In this document: positions 61,901 through 64,000 of the stretch, piece after piece
How positions within the stretch are numbered: the first letter of the stretch is position 1
Layout: every line of letters starts with the position of its first letter
Source: Solenopsis invicta
Lineage: Eukaryota > Arthropoda > Insecta > Hymenoptera > Formicidae
NCBI RefSeq assembly: GCF_016802725.1
Contig: NC_052673.1
Location: forward strand, 19,480,603-19,544,602
Length of the DNA: 64,000 bases
Direction: 5' to 3'
Position numbers and translations under genes: made by a program
The notes under the pieces: generated by a model
Database searches by the model: none
Told to the model about the DNA's origin: nothing
The model's input: only the letters and a program-made list of their open reading frames with translations

Positions 61901-63262
61901 TAGGGTCGTGTTATTATCTGATCCCACTCCACGGAATCGCATTCCGCCTAATTTCAATCGCGGTGAGCCTAATTTTACGTATTCATCCGCGCGCATCAGT
62001 GTAAGATCGCTTCCGGAATCTATTAATGCCTTTATTTGATGACCTTGGATCGAAACGTCTTTAACATATTTTTGGTTCCTAGATCGCGTTGCGGTAAGAC
62101 AGCTTTTCGAGGTTCCCGCTTTTTTCGGGCATTTAGACGCAATATGTCCGCGTTCGTTACATGCAAAGCATTTCGCGCCTTGATCTTTAGTCGGACAGTT
62201 TGCCCCCAGATGATCTCGCATACCACAATTATGGCAATGTCTAACTGTATCTGTCGGCCTTCTTTTCGCGTCACCTTTCTCAGTCTTCTCCTCTCTATTC
62301 GCGACACCGTTTCTTTTTTCAAATTTTGCCGAGTTAAACGCACCTCGCTCTCGCAGGGTTACCTTTTCAAATGCATTCAGAAGCGCCTCCACTGTGTCAA
62401 ACCTTTGGATACGTGCCTGGTTTCGAAGCGCATCGTCTGGTATGCCCTCGACAATATATTCCAGCATCTCGTCGTTGTTGATAGGAACACGGTTTCCGGT
62501 AATGATCTTCTCGTGGACATACTCATGGAACGTCTCTTCTTTTTTCCACATCCGGTCCTCGAATTTTTTCCTTAGTGCCATCTTGGACTGACGGTGCTGA
62601 AACATGCTCCGCAATTCACCGAGAAGAGCGTCGAACGACATCGCAACATATTCCGGTTTCGAATGTATCCATTCCAGCGCTTTGCCCTTCAGTCGCATAG
62701 CGATTATTAGTCTAGCCGTATCATCTTCTAGTTTATACGTTGTCTTCAATAAACGGATCTGATTTTCCCATGTCTCGTAATGCACTGATTTACCATCAAA
62801 ATAACCGAGTAAATCCGCGATAGCAGTTACATTTATCTTTGATTGTGCAGATTGAGTTCGTACGATATCATTGTTAGCGTTTTGATTTTCGTTAATTGCC
62901 ACGCGTTCCATCCGCTGATTTTGTCGCAACATCTCTATTTCGCGCCGCGCTAATTCTAACTCGCGTCGCGCTATTTCTCTCTCTCTTTCGTAAAGCTCAA
63001 TTTCCGATAGTCGTGCGCTTGTACCTTGCTGCGTCCTTGAAACGCTAGCCTGTGAGACATCCTCCGCATCGCCACGCCGATCGCGAGACTCTTCGTTATC
63101 CTCGCGTAGCCACTCGCCATTCGGATCAGCCTCCATCAGACGACAGATCAATTCGTTCTTCGTTCCCGCCGTCGATAGATTATGTCTTTTTAGCATCTCC
63201 TTAAGTGCCTCTACTTTGTACTTAGTCGGATCCTTCATTATTGCATGCTGAATATTGTCCAT
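58991..63262 (-). CDS. Gag-Pol polyprotein of gypsy retrotransposon, copy 2
   Basis: 1423 residues from ATG 63262, with a translation identical to that of the copy at 43784-48055. Domain order is therefore the same: SAP-like motif, coiled coil, Gag, two CCHC knuckles, protease, reverse transcriptase (YMDD), RNase H and integrase. The identity of the whole protein, with at least one silent base change, indicates very recent duplication. Confidence 0.95.
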   Translation of the reverse strand: MDNIQHAIMKDPTKYKVEALKEMLKRHNLSTAGTKNELICRLMEADPNGEWLREDNEESRDRRGDAEDVSQASVSRTQQGTSARLSEIELYEREREIARRELELARREIEMLRQNQRMERVAINENQNANNDIVRTQSAQSKINVTAIADLLGYFDGKSVHYETWENQIRLLKTTYKLEDDTARLIIAMRLKGKALEWIHSKPEYVAMSFDALLGELRSMFQHRQSKMALRKKFEDRMWKKEETFHEYVHEKIITGNRVPINNDEMLEYIVEGIPDDALRNQARIQRFDTVEALLNAFEKVTLRERGAFNSAKFEKRNGVANREEKTEKGDAKRRPTDTVRHCHNCGMRDHLGANCPTKDQGAKCFACNERGHIASKCPKKAGTSKSCLTATRSRNQKYVKDVSIQGHQIKALIDSGSDLTLMRADEYVKLGSPRLKLGGMRFRGVGSDNNTTLGEFEAEIRVDEHNYSVCIQVVSDTLMRHQMLLGTNFLDAVEVNFKAGKISISPLQESTCENKHSIPEIFNINLTHADFEINHVDVTGAGNAEQRASLQNLIENYKPNKARETNIKMKLILKDEEPVYQSARRLSPSEREEVNAQIDEWLAEGIIQPSISEYASPVVLVRKKDGAARLCVDYRHLNKKILKDRYPLPLIEDEIDLLQGALLFTTLDLRNGFFHVAVEESSRKYTAFVVPDGHYEFLKVPFGLCNSPAVFQRFVNLIFRDLIREGIVMAYMDDLIIPSNDVDIGLKRLERVLKVASEAGLDINWKKCCFLQTRVEFLGHVIEAGQVRPSNKKTEAVRRFPEPTNVKQVQSFLGLSGYFRKFIPGYAAIAHPLSSLLKTGVKFNFGAAEKNAFERLKKMLSEGPVLSLYRAGAETELHTDASALGYGAILLQRGNEDNLFHPVYYSSGKTTSAEAKYPSYELEVLAIIKALKKFRVYLLGITFKIVTDCRAFTLTMNKKDLCVRVARWALLLEEFHYTIEHRPGKSMVHVDALSRNPLPACLVIDETDAGLTARLRRAQEEDDGVKRLRELVSRGQAQEYTLRGNLLFRESDGDLQLVVPRRMQAQIIRRAHEQGHFSVNKTESLVKNDYWIPNLRRRVEEIVRNCVACILAERKQGKQECFLHPIEKGKVPLDTLHMDHLGPLPSTKKTYHHILVVIDAFSKFVWLYATKSTSTHEVLTRLRKQAAVFCNPRRIVTDRGTAFTSSEFEEYCKVQNIEHILITTGVPRANGQVERVNRTLIPLLTKLAAPKPHEWYRHLDTAQQYLNAAPHRSLGLSPFQVLLGTHPRLKDCPEIKEILEKERLESFQDAREELRAEARKNIVKMQQENKRSFDRRRKKPRDYREGEMVAIKRTQRGPGMKLSGKFLGPYEIIRVLRNHRYVVQKIGESEGPSRTTTSADYMKPWVSEDDHDYSEDDDEVSE

Positions 63263-63489
63263 TGCGACTTGCACGCAACTCACTTATAAGTCTCACAATA
63301 TATTACACAATAACAGGTGTCTTTGTTTCTCGCGAAATTTCCTTGTGAGTCACTTATGTACACAACACTCTGTTTTCGTGTTTGTCTCTTTGTCCGATAT
63401 CACTGTGTAACGACGCGCGTTGAACTGTTCTCGCATTCCAACGGTTTTCGCATGTAATATGTAATATAATATAATATGCGTTACGGCAC

Positions 63490-63574
63490 TTATCGCTGGA
63501 CGATCCTTATCGCTGGACGAGCTTTATCGCTGGACGAGCTTTATCGCTGGACGAGCTTTATCGCTGGACGAGCC
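63490..63574. repeat. Five tandem 17-bp units overlapping the primer-binding site (copy 2)
   Basis: Same array as in copy 1, except that the first unit reads CGATCC where the others read CGAGCT. Confidence 0.9.
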
Positions 63575-63578
63575 CCCA
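63566..63578 (-). other. Primer-binding site, tRNA-Pro type (copy 2)
   Basis: TGGGGGCTCGTCC on the minus strand, 3 nt from the 5' LTR, identical to the site in copy 1. Confidence 0.8.
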
Positions 63579-63581
63579 GAT

Positions 63582-64000
63582 TGTAGGATAATATGATTTT
63601 AAGAAGGATAAAATAGAAATAAATATAATGATTAAAGATAGTTGTTATTAATAATGTCGCAATTTAATCAAATACGCGATTTAAATAGTTACATATATAG
63701 AGCGAATCTTGTCGCTTCAGTCGAATTAATAATATCAATCGTCTCTTGCAAAAGTTCACGTAAAAGGAAAAACGAACTCGTGGCTAACTCTGAATTTCCG
63801 CACTCTGTCTCTGTTTATCTCTTACTCTGTCCTCATACACTCTATCTCTGACACGGAGCACTGTCTCGGCTCGCGACTCACAGCGGACTCCCGCTCGCTC
63901 GCGCTCTTCCAAATTCCGACAACATATAAGGTCATTACGATTATCGACCGATAACAATCGATCTTCGATCCCTCGATCCTTGTCCGATATCTATTCTCCT
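63582..64000 (-). repeat. 5' LTR of gypsy copy 2, incomplete at window edge
   Basis: Carries the shorter ACATATATAGAGC form, like the 5' LTR of copy 1. Private changes are ATTAAAGATAG and CTCATACACTCTATCTC. The last three bases lie beyond the window. Confidence 0.95.

Larger units (their letters stand above)
58511..64000 (-). mobile_element. Ty3/gypsy LTR retrotransposon, copy 2 (cut by window end)
   Basis: Same structure as the copy at 43304-48796. LTRs are 58511-58936 (426 bp) and 63582 to the window end (419 of an expected 422 bp). The left target base set is TAAC (58507-58510); the right one is outside the window. It differs from copy 1 by a few bases only, such as AGCATCTCC against AGCATTTCC near 63196. 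Confidence 0.95.

Noticed and set aside
43304..64000. env-like third reading frame making the gypsy element an errantivirus
   Set aside because: Only ~54 bp separate the Gag-Pol stop from the 3' LTR, and no other long frame exists in the element.

Overview
The window looks like AT-rich arthropod nuclear DNA. The evidence is intron-bearing animal genes with short spliced exons, TATA plus TCAGT core promoters, hAT, Maverick and gypsy elements, inverted-repeat transposons and a large satellite array. The gene and element mix would suit an insect, perhaps a hymenopteran, but that is inference because no search could be run.

1 to about 10.5 kb is a host gene block. I reconstructed four genes from splice sites and reading phase: an FGF-family ligand (+, 1772-2786), a short coiled-coil SCOC/UNC-69 homologue (-, 6062-4276), a PEX11-type peroxisome membrane protein (+, 7571-8900) and a four-helix HRG1/SLC48A1-like haem transporter (-, 10463-9449). 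From 11.2 to 12.9 kb there are at least four small inverted-repeat (MITE-like) elements. From 13.5 to 14.75 kb lies a truncated hAT transposase with a BED zinc finger.

15.7 to 25.06 kb is a degraded Maverick/Polinton (adintovirus-like) element. It holds a spliced orphan gene (-), a spliced protein-primed family B DNA polymerase (+), a chromodomain integrase (-), two genes of unknown function (-) and an A32-like packaging ATPase (-). The polymerase gene, the integrase, the ATPase and one of the unknown genes each carry frameshifts and/or stops. No capsid or protease gene is visible. The polymerase has a clear TATA plus TCAGT core promoter and the divergent orphan gene a weaker one.

25.07 kb to the end is a satellite array of ~140-bp monomers, joined to the Maverick a few bases upstream of the ATPase reading frame. 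Two monomer subtypes alternate irregularly. Six copies of a ~1.29-kb, almost wholly palindromic, TA-flanked transposon sit in the same kind of position in the satellite, about 4.2 to 5.1 kb apart. They therefore appear to have been amplified with it as part of a higher-order repeat. Two gypsy LTR retrotransposons (43304-48796 and 58511 to the window end, both -) each encode the same 1423-residue Gag-Pol with an N-terminal SAP-like motif and a tRNA-Pro-type primer site. They share a left/right LTR length difference and the same insertion point, so the second is a DNA-level duplicate inside a ~15.2-kb unit and not a second retrotransposition. The two units are mosaics, which points to unequal crossover or gene conversion.
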